Shown: in pieces, positions 25,062 to 35,006 of the stretch | Numbering within the stretch: position 1 is the first letter of the stretch | Layout: each line of letters begins with the position of its first letter | Source of the DNA: DASUBN01 sp036000105 | GTDB taxonomy: Bacteria > Pseudomonadota > Gammaproteobacteria > Natronospirales > REEB76 | Direction of reading: 5' to 3' | Length of the DNA: 64,000 bases | Assembly: GCA_036000105.1 (NCBI GenBank) | Contig: DASYGE010000014.1 | Coordinates: forward strand, 1 to 64,000 | Position numbers and translations under genes: made by a program | The notes under the pieces: model-generated | Database searches by the model: none | The model's input: only the letters and a program-made list of their open reading frames with translations | What the model was told of the DNA's origin: nothing

Positions 25062-27344
25062 GTGCGCGTGAAGCATTTCGCAGGATTACGGATGGGCCTA
25101 TGGGGGAAGCACCTGGGCGGGGCCATGCTTGCGGGCTTGCTGGGGTTGTCCTGTGCCTTCGCAGCGGCAGCCGACCAGGGCGGCATCACCCTCAACTTCA
25201 AGGATGCGGACATACGCGAAGTGGCCGCCACCATCGGCCAGATCACCCATAAGAACTTCATCATCGATCCGCGCGTGCAGGGCCGCGTCACCGTGGTGTC
25301 CTCACGGCCGGTGAGCTCGGATGCGGTCTATGCCACCTTCCTGTCGGTGCTCGAGGTGCATGGCCTCGCGGCGGCGCCCTCCGGCGACATGATCAAGATC
25401 GTGCCCTCCCTCGAGGCGCGCCAGATGCCGGGCTACCCGTACAACTCCAGCACGCCGGGCGACGCCGTGGTCACGGAAGTGATCCAGATCACCAACGTCT
25501 CGGCCACGCAGCTCGTGCCGGTACTGCGCCCGCTCATGTCCACCGAGGCGCAGCTCGCCGCCTATCCCCAGTCCAACGTGCTCATCGTCTCGGACCGGGC
25601 GAGCAATGTGACACGGCTCATGGACATCATCCAGCGTATAGACCAGTCCACCGACAGCGAGGTAGAGGTCATCCCCCTGCAGAACGCCCCAGCTGGCGAC
25701 ATGGTGCAGGTACTCAACTCACTGATGCAGGCGGATGCCAGCGGCCAGAACGGCACGCCGCTGAAACTCGTGGCGGATGAACGCACCAACAGCATCCTCC
25801 TGAGCGGTGACAAGGGCTCGCGCCTGCGCATCCGCGCGCTCATCGCTCACCTGGATCTGCCCCAGGAGACCGGCAACACCCAGGTCATCTACCTCAGCTA
25901 CGCGAAGGCCAAGGACATCGCCGACGAACTCAAGGGCTACGTCAGCGACCTGCAGAAGCAGTCCAGTGGCAAGGCCGCTGCAGGCGGCGCCAGCGCCCCG
26001 GATGTCTCGGTGATCCCGGATGATCGTACCAACTCGCTGGTCATCACCGCTCCGCCCAAGATCATGCGCTCCATACAGGACGTGATAGCCAAGCTCGACA
26101 TCCGTCGTGCACAGGTACTGGTGCAGGCCATCGAAGCGGAACTGACCTCGGACAAATCAGCCGAACTCGGCGTCACCTGGGTGGCGGACGCGGCCAACAA
26201 CGGTGGCGTGGGTCTGACGGATTTCAGCAATACCGGGGCCAGCATCGCGGGCGTGGCGCAATCCGCCCTCGCCGCCAGGCAGAGCAACAGCTCTAGCAGC
26301 ACCAGCCTCACCGGCTTCACCCCGCCCCAGGGCCTGACCCTCGGCGTGGGCAAGATCGCCAGCGGCAGCTTCCAGTTCGCGGCGCTGATACGCGCCTTGT
26401 CGGGCGACGGCGAGACTAACATCCTCTCGACCCCCAGCGTCGTGACCCTGGATAACCAGGAAGCCACCATCAAGGTCACCCAGAAGGTGCCGTTCGTCAC
26501 CGGTCAGTACACGGGCGCCACTACCGGCGCTTCCAGCACTACCGGCGCGGTCATCAATCCGTTCCAGACCGTGGACCGTGAAGACGTGGGCATCACCCTC
26601 AAGATCACGCCGCAGATCAACGAAGGCGATTCGGTGCAGCTCAAGATCGACCAGACCGTGTCGGACCTGACCGCCACCAGCATCGGCGGCCAGCCGGTCA
26701 CCGATAACCGGGAGATCACCACCAACATCCTGGCCAAGAGCGGCGAGATCGTGGTCTTGGGCGGACTCATCGACAACTCCCTGACCGAGTCCGAGCAGCA
26801 GGTCCCGGTGCTCGGCAGCATCCCGCTCATCGGCAACCTGTTCAAATATCGCAGCACCACGAACACCAAGCGCAACCTGATGGTGTTCATCCAGCCGAGC
26901 ATCCTGCGCGACAGTGAGACCGCGAAGCATTACACCAACGAGCAGTACAACTATTTCCGCAACGTCCAGTTGCAAGACCGCAGCCCGGTACAGCTGATGC
27001 CCGGTGACGAGCGGCCACTCCTTGATGATTTCAATACCCAGGACAAGGGCATGGCGCCGGGTACCGGCGCGAAGACCGCTGCGCCCGCCGCTACGACGAA
27101 AACACCGACAGCCGCTGCCCCGCCATTGGCCGCTACACAACAGCCTGCTGCCGCTCCTGTGCCCAGCGTCAATCCCCCGGCAGTGGCACCAGCCGTCAGC
27201 ACCAAGGCAGCGCCTGCTACGAGTCCGGCCAAGGCGGCCTCACCCGCGGCCCACAGCACTACCCCTCCTCCCCCTGCCACCACCCGAGCGGCGCCTTCCG
27301 CCGCGACGCGCAATGGACCCGAACAGCACTCCCCCGGTAGCTGA
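25062..27344 (+). CDS. gspD: GspD, type II secretion outer-membrane secretin
   Basis: 760 aa with signal peptide (cleavage near AFAAAADQG, about 37). N0 domain (LNFKDADIREVAATIG), N1-N3 repeats (VTEVIQITNVSA, VEVIPLQNA, VIYLSYAKA), secretin barrel (about 400-620) ending VPVLGSIPLIGNLF and VFIQPSILRD. The last ~90 residues are a Pro/Ala/Thr-rich tail with no lipoprotein-pilotin S-domain look. It forms the pentadecameric outer-membrane pore. Its last 32 bases overlap gspE in another frame. GTG or ATG start near 25062 is supported by the signal peptide. Confidence 0.96.
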   Translation: MRVKHFAGLRMGLWGKHLGGAMLAGLLGLSCAFAAAADQGGITLNFKDADIREVAATIGQITHKNFIIDPRVQGRVTVVSSRPVSSDAVYATFLSVLEVHGLAAAPSGDMIKIVPSLEARQMPGYPYNSSTPGDAVVTEVIQITNVSATQLVPVLRPLMSTEAQLAAYPQSNVLIVSDRASNVTRLMDIIQRIDQSTDSEVEVIPLQNAPAGDMVQVLNSLMQADASGQNGTPLKLVADERTNSILLSGDKGSRLRIRALIAHLDLPQETGNTQVIYLSYAKAKDIADELKGYVSDLQKQSSGKAAAGGASAPDVSVIPDDRTNSLVITAPPKIMRSIQDVIAKLDIRRAQVLVQAIEAELTSDKSAELGVTWVADAANNGGVGLTDFSNTGASIAGVAQSALAARQSNSSSSTSLTGFTPPQGLTLGVGKIASGSFQFAALIRALSGDGETNILSTPSVVTLDNQEATIKVTQKVPFVTGQYTGATTGASSTTGAVINPFQTVDREDVGITLKITPQINEGDSVQLKIDQTVSDLTATSIGGQPVTDNREITTNILAKSGEIVVLGGLIDNSLTESEQQVPVLGSIPLIGNLFKYRSTTNTKRNLMVFIQPSILRDSETAKHYTNEQYNYFRNVQLQDRSPVQLMPGDERPLLDDFNTQDKGMAPGTGAKTAAPAATTKTPTAAAPPLAATQQPAAAPVPSVNPPAVAPAVSTKAAPATSPAKAASPAAHSTTPPPPATTRAAPSAATRNGPEQHSPGS

Positions 27345-28839
27345 CGCCCCGGGCGTGCCGGCGCCCGCCGCGTTATTGCGCATACCTTTCTCCTTCGCCA
27401 AGCGCCATGGTGTGCTGCTGGAGAGCCTGGAGCAGGACCAAGCCCTGCTGGTGCACCGCGAAGACGTGAGCGTGGAAGCCCTGCTGGAGGCGCGCCGTGC
27501 CCTCGGACTGCGCCTCGTCCTGAGGCAGGTGAGCCGCGCGGAATTCGACGCCATGCTGCAGCAGGCTTACGAAGGCCAATCCGGCGCCGCCATGCAGATG
27601 ATGGACGACCTGGACGGCAGCCTGGACCTCGACAGCATCGCCCAGGCACTGCCGGAACCGGAAGACCTAGTGGAGAGCGAGGACGACGCGCCCATCATCC
27701 GGCTCATCAATGCGCTCCTGACGGAAGCAGTCAAGGAGAACGGTTCCGACATCCACATAGAGCCCTTCGAGAACCGCCTGGTGGTGCGCTTCCGGGTAGA
27801 CGGCGTGCTCAGGGTGGTGCTGGAACGCAAGCTCGGCGTGGCGCCGCTGGTGGTATCGCGCATCAAGGTCATGGCCAAGCTCGACATCGCCGAGAAGCGC
27901 CTGCCCCAGGATGGGCGCATCTCCATCCGCATCGCCGGCCGCGCGGTGGACGTGCGCGTCTCCACCATCCCCTCGGGTCACGGCGAACGGGTGGTGCTGC
28001 GCTTGCTGGACAAGCAGGCAGGCCGTCTGGATCTGGAACACCTGGGAATGAACTCGGCCACCCGTGACCTCATCAACGAACTCATCCACAAACCCCACGG
28101 CATAATCCTGGTCACCGGACCCACGGGCTCCGGCAAGACCACTACGCTGTACGCGGGGCTCACACGCCTCAACGACCGCACCCGCAACATCATGACGGTG
28201 GAAGATCCTATCGAGTACTACATCGATGGCATCGGCCAGACTCAGGTGAACGCGCGGGTGGAGATGACCTTCGCGCGCGGCCTGCGCGCCATCCTGCGTC
28301 AGGACCCGGACGTGGTGATGGTGGGCGAGATACGCGACCTGGAGACCGCCGAGATCGCGGTACAGGCGAGCCTCACCGGTCACCTGGTGCTCTCCACTTT
28401 GCACACCAACACTGCCGCAGGCGCCGTCACACGCCTGCGGGACATGGGTGTGGAGCCCTTCCTGCTCTCCTCCTCGCTGCTCGGCATGCTTGCGCAACGG
28501 CTGGTGCGGATATTGTGCCCGGACTGCAAGCAGCCTTATACCGCCGGCGAACGCGAGTGCAAAGTGTTCAATCTGCCTCGTAACAATCCACCCACCCTCT
28601 ACAAGCCTGTGGGCTGCGACAATTGCAAGCGCAGCGGTTACCGCGGCCGCACCGGCATCTACGAGATGGTGATGGTGGACGACGAGTTGCGCTCCATGAT
28701 CCATGATGGCAGCGGCGAACAAGGCCTGGAGAAGCACGCCCGCACCATGACCCCCAGCATCCGCGACGACGGCAAGCGCCTGGTATTGGCTGGCATCACC
28801 AGCGTCGAAGAAGTGCTGCGCGTCACGCGCGAAGGCTGA
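27313..28839 (+). CDS. gspE: GspE, type II secretion ATPase
   Basis: 508 aa starting at the ATG at 27313 inside the gspD tail; a longer frame upstream is the shadow of gspD. N-terminal domain for GspL binding (about 20-110), then the motor with GPTGSGKTTT Walker A (about 269), Asp box, Walker B (ILRQDPDVVMVGEIRD) and His box (LSTLHTNTA). The zinc site is CPDC ... CDNC with the usual YRGRTGIYE after it. Powers pseudopilus assembly from the cytosolic face. Confidence 0.96.
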   Translation: MDPNSTPPVADAPGVPAPAALLRIPFSFAKRHGVLLESLEQDQALLVHREDVSVEALLEARRALGLRLVLRQVSRAEFDAMLQQAYEGQSGAAMQMMDDLDGSLDLDSIAQALPEPEDLVESEDDAPIIRLINALLTEAVKENGSDIHIEPFENRLVVRFRVDGVLRVVLERKLGVAPLVVSRIKVMAKLDIAEKRLPQDGRISIRIAGRAVDVRVSTIPSGHGERVVLRLLDKQAGRLDLEHLGMNSATRDLINELIHKPHGIILVTGPTGSGKTTTLYAGLTRLNDRTRNIMTVEDPIEYYIDGIGQTQVNARVEMTFARGLRAILRQDPDVVMVGEIRDLETAEIAVQASLTGHLVLSTLHTNTAAGAVTRLRDMGVEPFLLSSSLLGMLAQRLVRILCPDCKQPYTAGERECKVFNLPRNNPPTLYKPVGCDNCKRSGYRGRTGIYEMVMVDDELRSMIHDGSGEQGLEKHARTMTPSIRDDGKRLVLAGITSVEEVLRVTREG

Positions 28840-28841
28840 AC

Positions 28842-30056
28842 ATGGGTGCCTTCGCATACACAGCACTCGACACCCGCGGGCGTGAACTCAGGGGCGTGCT
28901 GGAGGGCGACACTCCGCGGCACGTGAGCCAACAGCTGCGTGAACAGGGGCTGACGCCGCTGGAAGTGGTGGAAGCTGCGGAGCAGGATGCCAAGACGCCG
29001 CACGCCTTCGGTATGAGACGCGGCGTCAGCGCCACCGACCTGGCGCTCATCACCCGCCAGCTGGCCACCCTGGTGCGCTCGGCGCTGCCGGTGGAGGAAG
29101 CCCTGCTGGCCGCCTCTCAGCAATGCGAGAAGCCGCGCCTCAAGAGCATGCTCTTGTCGGTACGCGCCCGGGTCATGGAGGGTCACACCCTGGCCTCCGG
29201 CCTGACCCAGTTCCCCCACGTGTTCCCCGAGATCTTCCGCGCCACGGTCGCCGCTGGCGAGCACTCCGGCCACCTGGATGGGGTATTGGAACGCCTCGCG
29301 GATTACGCCGAGAGCCGCCAGCAGCTGCGCCAGAAGATGACCCTCGCCATGATCTACCCGGTGATGCTCACGCTCATGGCGGTACTCATCGTGACCGGCC
29401 TGCTGGTGTATGTAGTGCCCCAGGTGGTGCAGGTCTTCGAACACACCGGCCAGCAACTGCCCTGGCTGACCCGCGCCCTCATCGCCTTGAGCGCCTTCAT
29501 CCGCAACTACGGCATCTGGCTGCTGGTGTTGATCGCGGCCACGGTGTTCGTGATACGCAACCTGCTCAAGAAACACGAGATGCGGCGCCGCTGGCATCTC
29601 AACCTGTTGCGCATGCCCCTAGTGGGGCGTCTGACCCGCGGGGTCAACACCGCACGCTTCACCCGTACTTTGAGCATCCTTGCCGGCAGCGGCGTGCCGG
29701 TGCTGGAAGCCATGCGCATCTCCGGTGAAGTGGTGGCCAACATCCCCATGCGCGACGCGGTGGACGATGCCGCCCGCCGGGTGCGTGAAGGCACGTCCAT
29801 CAGTAAATCCCTGGGCAGCAGCGGCCTCTTCCCCCCCATCGTGGTGCACCTCATCGCCAGCGGCGAATCCAGCGGCGAACTGGACGCCATGCTGGAACGC
29901 GCTGCCTCCAACCAAGAACGGGAATTGGAGACACTGATCGCCACCATGCTGGGTATACTTGAACCCCTGCTCATCCTGGCTATGGGCGTGGTGGTGCTGC
30001 TCATCGTGCTCGCCATCCTGTTACCCATCTTCGACCTGAACCAGCTCGTGCATTGA
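28842..30056 (+). CDS. gspF: GspF, type II secretion inner-membrane platform protein
   Basis: 404 aa, family length. Starts MGAFAYTALDTRGRELRGVLEGD (partial), has the two repeated T2SSF helical domains (about 65-190 and 270-390) each followed by membrane spans (about 170-195, 220-240, 375-400) and the conserved EPLLILAMGVVV end. It is 2 bases after gspE. No gspG-N genes follow. Confidence 0.96.
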   Translation: MGAFAYTALDTRGRELRGVLEGDTPRHVSQQLREQGLTPLEVVEAAEQDAKTPHAFGMRRGVSATDLALITRQLATLVRSALPVEEALLAASQQCEKPRLKSMLLSVRARVMEGHTLASGLTQFPHVFPEIFRATVAAGEHSGHLDGVLERLADYAESRQQLRQKMTLAMIYPVMLTLMAVLIVTGLLVYVVPQVVQVFEHTGQQLPWLTRALIALSAFIRNYGIWLLVLIAATVFVIRNLLKKHEMRRRWHLNLLRMPLVGRLTRGVNTARFTRTLSILAGSGVPVLEAMRISGEVVANIPMRDAVDDAARRVREGTSISKSLGSSGLFPPIVVHLIASGESSGELDAMLERAASNQERELETLIATMLGILEPLLILAMGVVVLLIVLAILLPIFDLNQLVH

Positions 30057-30076
30057 ACGTAATAAAGGGATTCCAC

Positions 30077-30646
30077 GTGAAACCGTCCGTCCTGATCCTG
30101 ATCATGCTGCTGGCGCCCACCTCGGCTATGGCCGTGGCGCCGACCTTCGACTACGACTATCTGGACCTGGGCCGCGTTAGCCTGTCGCCGGACAACGGCC
30201 AGAGCAGCAAGGGACCCTATACGGATCTCTCCTACAGCATCTTCGATTCCGTGCAGGCGCGGGCGAGCTACACCCGTCTCGATTACGATTCGACACCTGG
30301 TGGCCCCACGGCCAAGGATTACACCCTGGGCCTGACCGGCGAGTCCGCCGTTTCCGAGGGGACCGATGTCTATACAGACCTGCTCTATCTAAACGAACGC
30401 ACCACCACCAATGGCGTGAGCACCACCGACGATGGCTATCGTCTGGTCATCGGCCTGCGTCATCGTGCGTTCCAGAGACTGGAAGTGGATGGCTACCTGG
30501 CGCACAACTTCCTGGATTCCGGGAGCAATGAGGTGGGTGTGGGCTTCCTGTTCGAAGCCACCTCGTGGCTTTCATTCGGGGCGAGCTATGCCCACGACAG
30601 CTTATATACCAATACCACCACCCTCAGGGTACGGTTGTATTTCTGA
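30077..30646 (+). CDS. Small outer-membrane beta-barrel protein
   Basis: 189 aa using the GTG at 30077, which follows an AAAGGGA ribosome site and gives a clean signal peptide (cleavage near SAMA-VAPT, about 18). A TTG eight codons earlier would overlap gspF and is less likely. The mature part alternates polar and hydrophobic residues in about eight strands (YDYLDLGRVS, ARASYTRLDYDS, LVIGLRH, WLSFGASYAHDS) and ends in LRVRLYF with a terminal Phe, the BAM insertion signal. Family not recognised. Position suggests it is cotranscribed with the T2SS genes. Confidence 0.75.
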   Translation: MKPSVLILIMLLAPTSAMAVAPTFDYDYLDLGRVSLSPDNGQSSKGPYTDLSYSIFDSVQARASYTRLDYDSTPGGPTAKDYTLGLTGESAVSEGTDVYTDLLYLNERTTTNGVSTTDDGYRLVIGLRHRAFQRLEVDGYLAHNFLDSGSNEVGVGFLFEATSWLSFGASYAHDSLYTNTTTLRVRLYF

Positions 30647-30763
30647 GCGCCAGGAAGGAACTTAAACCCGTTTTCCCACCCTAAAGGGGGGGATAATCCT
30701 TGATTTTGGGCAGACACGACTATCGCCCAGACCCATACCGCAATGACTGTCCGGGAGAATCAT

Positions 30764-33700
30764 ATGCAGAAGCCCGCCTGGTTCATGCTCATCTTGCTGA
30801 CGCTTGCCCTCTCATCCCCGGCCTTACTGGCCGCGGACGACACCAACCAACCCTCCGATGCGCTCCATAACCTGAAGTTCCGCGACCTTGGACCTGCAGC
30901 AGGTGGCGGACGAGTCTCGGCGGTGGTGGGCGTGCCCGGCGATCCGAGCATCTATTATGTGGGTGGCGCCGCGGGCGGCGTGTGGAAGACCACCGACGGG
31001 GGCTTGAGCTTCAAAGCGGTATTCGAGCACGAGGCCACCGCCTCCATCGGTGCCATCGCTCTCGCCCCCTCCAATCCCAACCTGGTCTGGGTGGGCACCG
31101 GCGAACCGAACATCCGCAACGACGTGATGGACGGCGCGGGCGTGTACTTCTCCCCCGATGCGGGCAAGAGCTGGCAGCTCATGGGTCTCAAGGACGCGGG
31201 CCAGATCTCGCGCGTCATCGTGGACCCCAATGACCCGGACACGGTGTACGTGGCGGCCTTAGGCCATACCTGGGGACCAAACCCGGATCGTGGCGTGTAC
31301 AAGACCACCGACGGCGGCAAGAATTGGAAGCGGGTGCTGTTCGTGAGCGATCACACCGGCGCCATAGACCTCGTGATGTCGGCCAGCAATCCCAAAGTGA
31401 TGTTCGCCGCCATGTGGCAGGCCGTGCGGCATCCCTGGGAGATGGTGGATGGCGGTCCCGAGAGCGGCATCTGGCGTTCCACCGACGGGGGAGACACTTG
31501 GAAGAAGCTAACCAAGGATCTGCCTACCGGCGACATCGGCCGCATCGCGCTGGCGGTAGCGCCCAGCGACATGAACCGCATCTACGCCCTTGTCGAGGCT
31601 AAGCGTGGCGAGGGGCTGCTCTGGTCGTCCAACGACATGGGTGATGACTGGAACAAGGTGAGCAGCAGTTCAAACCTGGACGTGCGCCCCTTCTACTTCT
31701 CGCGCATGCTGGTCTCGCCGGAGGACGCGGACAAGGTCTATTTCCTGTCGTTCTTCATGATGCTCTCCAAGGACGGCGGCCACACGGCGAAATACGCGGA
31801 TCATGGCGTGCACGTGGATCACCACGCCATCTGGATAGACCCCACGAACCCCCAGCGCATCATCCAGGGTAACGACGGCGGCGCCTACCTGAGCCTGGAT
31901 GGCGCCAAGAGCTGGCGCTATCTCGATGGCATGCCCATCGAGCAGGATTACATGGTCTCGGCCAGCAGCCGCAGCCCCTATGAACTGTGCGCGGGCCTGC
32001 AGGACAACAGCGCCTGGTGCGGCGCTTCGAGCACGCTGGCGGACGATTCCGTGACCGGCAACGACTGGTACCAGGTCACCGGCGGCGACGGTGAATATGC
32101 CGTGTTCGCACCCAGCAATCCCGACATCGTGTACGTGGATTCCCAAGACGGGGCGATCTCGAGCTTCAACGTCAAGACCAAGCGCAGCATCTTCATCATG
32201 CCTTACCTGCATGGCCCCGGGTTCGTAGCGGATGACACCCTGGCGAACGCCAAGTATCGCTTCAACTGGACCTCGCCCATCGCAGTCTCCGCCAGCGATG
32301 CTAACACCGTGTATCTGGGCGGCAACGTGCTGTTCAAGAGCTCCGACGGCGGCGTGAACTGGACGGTACTCAGCGGCGACCTCACCCGCAACGACAAGAG
32401 CAAGCAGCAGTTGTCTGGCGGGCCCATCAACAAGGATATCTCCGGCGCCGAGAGCTACGACACCATCCTTTCCATCACCCTTGCGCCCACGGACGAGAAG
32501 GTCATCTGGGTGGGCACCGACGATGGCCTAGTACAAGTCACCCGTGACGGCGGTAAGTCCTGGAACGACGCGACGCCTTCAGGCGCGCCCAAGTGGGCGC
32601 GTGTCTATCAGATCGGCGTCTCGCCCTTCGATGCGGGTAGAGCTTACTTGTCGTTTGACGGGCATGAACTGGACGACAAACATGCCTACGTGTATCGCAC
32701 CGATAACTACGGCAAGTCCTGGACGCGCATAGACAAGGGGTTGCCGGACGTGCCGGTGACCGTGGTGCGTGAAGACCCGAACCAGAAAGACCTCCTGGTG
32801 CTCGGCAGCCTCACGGGCCTGTGGTACTCCCAGGACAACGGCGACCACTGGCAGCCCTTCAAGGCGGACTTCCCCACCGTGCCGGTGTTCGACCTCAAGT
32901 TCGTGAACCACGACCTCACAGTGGCTACCCACGGACGCGGTTTGTTCGTGTTCGACGACATCCGGCCCATCGAGCAGCTGGACGCGAACGTCACGGCCAA
33001 GGATTTCCACCTGTTCGCCACCGGCGCCGGCACACGTTACATCCGCTGGTCACGCGGGGCGGAGACCTCGACCTCATATGGCGCACCGAACGCGCCTAAT
33101 GGCGTTGTAGTGGACTACTACCTCAAGAAAGAGATCAAGGTATCGGACGCGGATAAGAAGGACGATAAATCGCCGGTGAAGATCGTGATCACCGACAGCC
33201 ACGGCGCCGTGGTGGCCACCCAATACGGTCCTTCCAAGGAAGGGGTCAACCGCTTCGTGTGGAACATGCAATACGACGTCCCCACCAAACTGGACTTCAT
33301 CAAGACCTTCGGTGAAGGCGATTTCGGTGACTTCGGCCCCAGTGTCCTGGCCGGTACCTACACGGTGGCGGCGACCGTGAACGGCAAGACCGAGACGGTA
33401 CCTGCACAGGTGGGCTACGACCCGAATCAGAACATCGCTCCGGACCAGGCTCGCGTGCTGACCCAGATGGCCCTCAAGGCGCGCAACGAACTCTCGGCCT
33501 ATGACGAGATGCTGAATCGCATTACCGCCATGCAGAGTTCATTGAGCAGCTTCGAAGGCACGGTGGATTCTTATGAAGACGCCGACAAGGCCAAGTACAA
33601 GACGGTCGTGGACCAGGCCAAGGCGCTGGACAAGAAGCTCGGCGACCTCAAGGACTCGGTGTTCAACTCGGACGTACAGCGGGATGCACCAGAGGATGAC

Positions 33701-33958
33701 ATCCATTACCTCGCCAAACTGGACGGTGAGCTGCAGTTCCTGTTCTTCGGTACCGCAGGCAGCGACCCCCAGCCCATGCTGCAGTCGCTCACGGACCTCG
33801 ATGCAGAGACCACGCCCAAGCTCAACGATGCGGTGAGCAAGTTCAACGCGCTCCTGCAGAAGGACGTGCCGGACTACAACAAGACCGCCTACGGCGTCGG
33901 TGCGCCCACCCTGTTGGTGGGCGATCCGGTCACCGTAAAACCGTTGCCAGCGCTCTAA
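30764..33958 (+). CDS. Large exported BNR/sortilin-type beta-propeller protein
   Basis: 1064 aa from the ATG at 30764, preceded by GGGAGA; an ATG seven codons earlier has no ribosome site. Signal peptide to about residue 23 (SPALLA-ADD). From 35 to about 760 there are many BNR/Asp-box repeats (S-x-D-x-G-x-x-W: STDGGDTWKK, SSNDMGDDWNK, SSDGGVNWTV, TRDGGKSWND, YSQDNGDHWQP), as in VPS10/sortilin-like and xyloglucanase-like propellers. The C-terminal ~300 residues have a FlgD-like Ig segment and a helical part (about 910-1010). Function unknown; as a large exported protein right after T2SS genes it is a candidate substrate. Confidence 0.85.
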   Translation: MQKPAWFMLILLTLALSSPALLAADDTNQPSDALHNLKFRDLGPAAGGGRVSAVVGVPGDPSIYYVGGAAGGVWKTTDGGLSFKAVFEHEATASIGAIALAPSNPNLVWVGTGEPNIRNDVMDGAGVYFSPDAGKSWQLMGLKDAGQISRVIVDPNDPDTVYVAALGHTWGPNPDRGVYKTTDGGKNWKRVLFVSDHTGAIDLVMSASNPKVMFAAMWQAVRHPWEMVDGGPESGIWRSTDGGDTWKKLTKDLPTGDIGRIALAVAPSDMNRIYALVEAKRGEGLLWSSNDMGDDWNKVSSSSNLDVRPFYFSRMLVSPEDADKVYFLSFFMMLSKDGGHTAKYADHGVHVDHHAIWIDPTNPQRIIQGNDGGAYLSLDGAKSWRYLDGMPIEQDYMVSASSRSPYELCAGLQDNSAWCGASSTLADDSVTGNDWYQVTGGDGEYAVFAPSNPDIVYVDSQDGAISSFNVKTKRSIFIMPYLHGPGFVADDTLANAKYRFNWTSPIAVSASDANTVYLGGNVLFKSSDGGVNWTVLSGDLTRNDKSKQQLSGGPINKDISGAESYDTILSITLAPTDEKVIWVGTDDGLVQVTRDGGKSWNDATPSGAPKWARVYQIGVSPFDAGRAYLSFDGHELDDKHAYVYRTDNYGKSWTRIDKGLPDVPVTVVREDPNQKDLLVLGSLTGLWYSQDNGDHWQPFKADFPTVPVFDLKFVNHDLTVATHGRGLFVFDDIRPIEQLDANVTAKDFHLFATGAGTRYIRWSRGAETSTSYGAPNAPNGVVVDYYLKKEIKVSDADKKDDKSPVKIVITDSHGAVVATQYGPSKEGVNRFVWNMQYDVPTKLDFIKTFGEGDFGDFGPSVLAGTYTVAATVNGKTETVPAQVGYDPNQNIAPDQARVLTQMALKARNELSAYDEMLNRITAMQSSLSSFEGTVDSYEDADKAKYKTVVDQAKALDKKLGDLKDSVFNSDVQRDAPEDDIHYLAKLDGELQFLFFGTAGSDPQPMLQSLTDLDAETTPKLNDAVSKFNALLQKDVPDYNKTAYGVGAPTLLVGDPVTVKPLPAL

Positions 33959-33985
33959 AGCCCGGATCCAAAGCCGGAATGGAAA

Positions 33986-34011
33986 GGGGGAGCCAAGCTC
34001 CCCCTTTTTTT
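33986..34011 (+). terminator. Rho-independent terminator after the BNR protein gene
   Basis: Stem GGGGGAGC / GCTCCCCC with loop CAA, followed by seven T. It closes the T2SS-BNR transcript 27 bases after its stop and separates it from the converging fabH operon. Confidence 0.95.
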
Positions 34012-34031
34012 ATCCGCATCAACCGGTGGCT

Positions 34032-35006
34032 TCAGTATTTTATGAGCGCGGCGCCCCATGTGAAGCCACCGCCGAAGGCTTCCAACATGATGGTCTGACC
34101 ACGCTTGATACGCCCGTCACGCACGGCGACGTCGAGCGCCATCGGAACAGAGGCGGTAGAGGTATTGCCATGATCTTGCACCGTGAGCACCACCCGCTCC
34201 ATGGGCATCTTGAGCTTGCGGGCCGTAGCTTCGATGATGCGCAGGTTGGCCTGGTGCGGGATGAGCCAGTCGATATCGTCGCCGGTCAGGTTGTTGGCCT
34301 GCAGGGCCTCCACCACGATCTCTCCCAGCTTGGTGACCGCCACCTTGAAAACCTCACTGCCCTTCATCTGGATGTAGTCACGCCGGGCGTGGAAGTCCGC
34401 AGGCTTCTTGGAGACGCCCGAGGGGAAATACAGGAGATCCGCATACTGGCCATCGGCATGCAGATGGGTGGAAATGATGCCGGGTTCTTCAGAAGCTTCC
34501 AGCACCACAGCGCCGGCGCCGTCCCCGAACAGCACGCAGGTGCCGCGATCGGTCCAATCCACCATGCGCGACAGGGTCTCGCCGCCCACCACCAGGGCGC
34601 GCTTGGCAGCCCCGGTGCGGATGAATTTTTCGGTGATGTTCAGGGCATAGATGAAACCGGTACAGGCGGCTTCGATGCTGAAGGCCGGCGGCCCGCCTAT
34701 GCCGAGACGCTGCTGCAACAGACAGCCCATGTTGGGGAACACCTGGTCGGGGCTGGTGGTGCCTACGATCACGAAATCGATATCGGCGGGGCCGACGCCC
34801 GCCATCTCCATGGCGTTGCGCGCGGCATGCTCGCAGAGGTCCAGGTTGGTCTCGTCATCCGACACGATATGGCGGCGCTCGATGCCGGTACGACTGCGTA
34901 TCCACTCATCGGTGGTGTCGACTATCTTCTCCAGGTCGGCGTTGGTCAGTATCCGTTCCGGTAATCCGCGCCCGGTGCCGGCGATACGCGCATAGACCTG
35001 TTTCAT
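34032..35006 (-). CDS. fabH: Beta-ketoacyl-ACP synthase III
   Basis: 324 aa. Starts fatty acid synthesis by condensing acetyl-CoA (or another acyl-CoA) with malonyl-ACP. Catalytic triad: C115 (EAACTGF), His in IPHQANLRI (about 250) and Asn in HGNTSTASVP (about 280). Its start overlaps the plsX stop by 4 bases, so it is coupled to the phospholipid gene, as in many bacteria. Confidence 0.98.
   Translation of the reverse strand: MKQVYARIAGTGRGLPERILTNADLEKIVDTTDEWIRSRTGIERRHIVSDDETNLDLCEHAARNAMEMAGVGPADIDFVIVGTTSPDQVFPNMGCLLQQRLGIGGPPAFSIEAACTGFIYALNITEKFIRTGAAKRALVVGGETLSRMVDWTDRGTCVLFGDGAGAVVLEASEEPGIISTHLHADGQYADLLYFPSGVSKKPADFHARRDYIQMKGSEVFKVAVTKLGEIVVEALQANNLTGDDIDWLIPHQANLRIIEATARKLKMPMERVVLTVQDHGNTSTASVPMALDVAVRDGRIKRGQTIMLEAFGGGFTWGAALIKY

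Noticed and set aside
27313..27344. Frameshift at the gspD/gspE joint
   Set aside because: The genes simply overlap by 32 bases; both ends are complete.
27667..28866. Open frame of 399 codons antisense to gspE
   Set aside because: His/Ala/Gln-rich translation typical of an antisense shadow; gspE has all its motifs.
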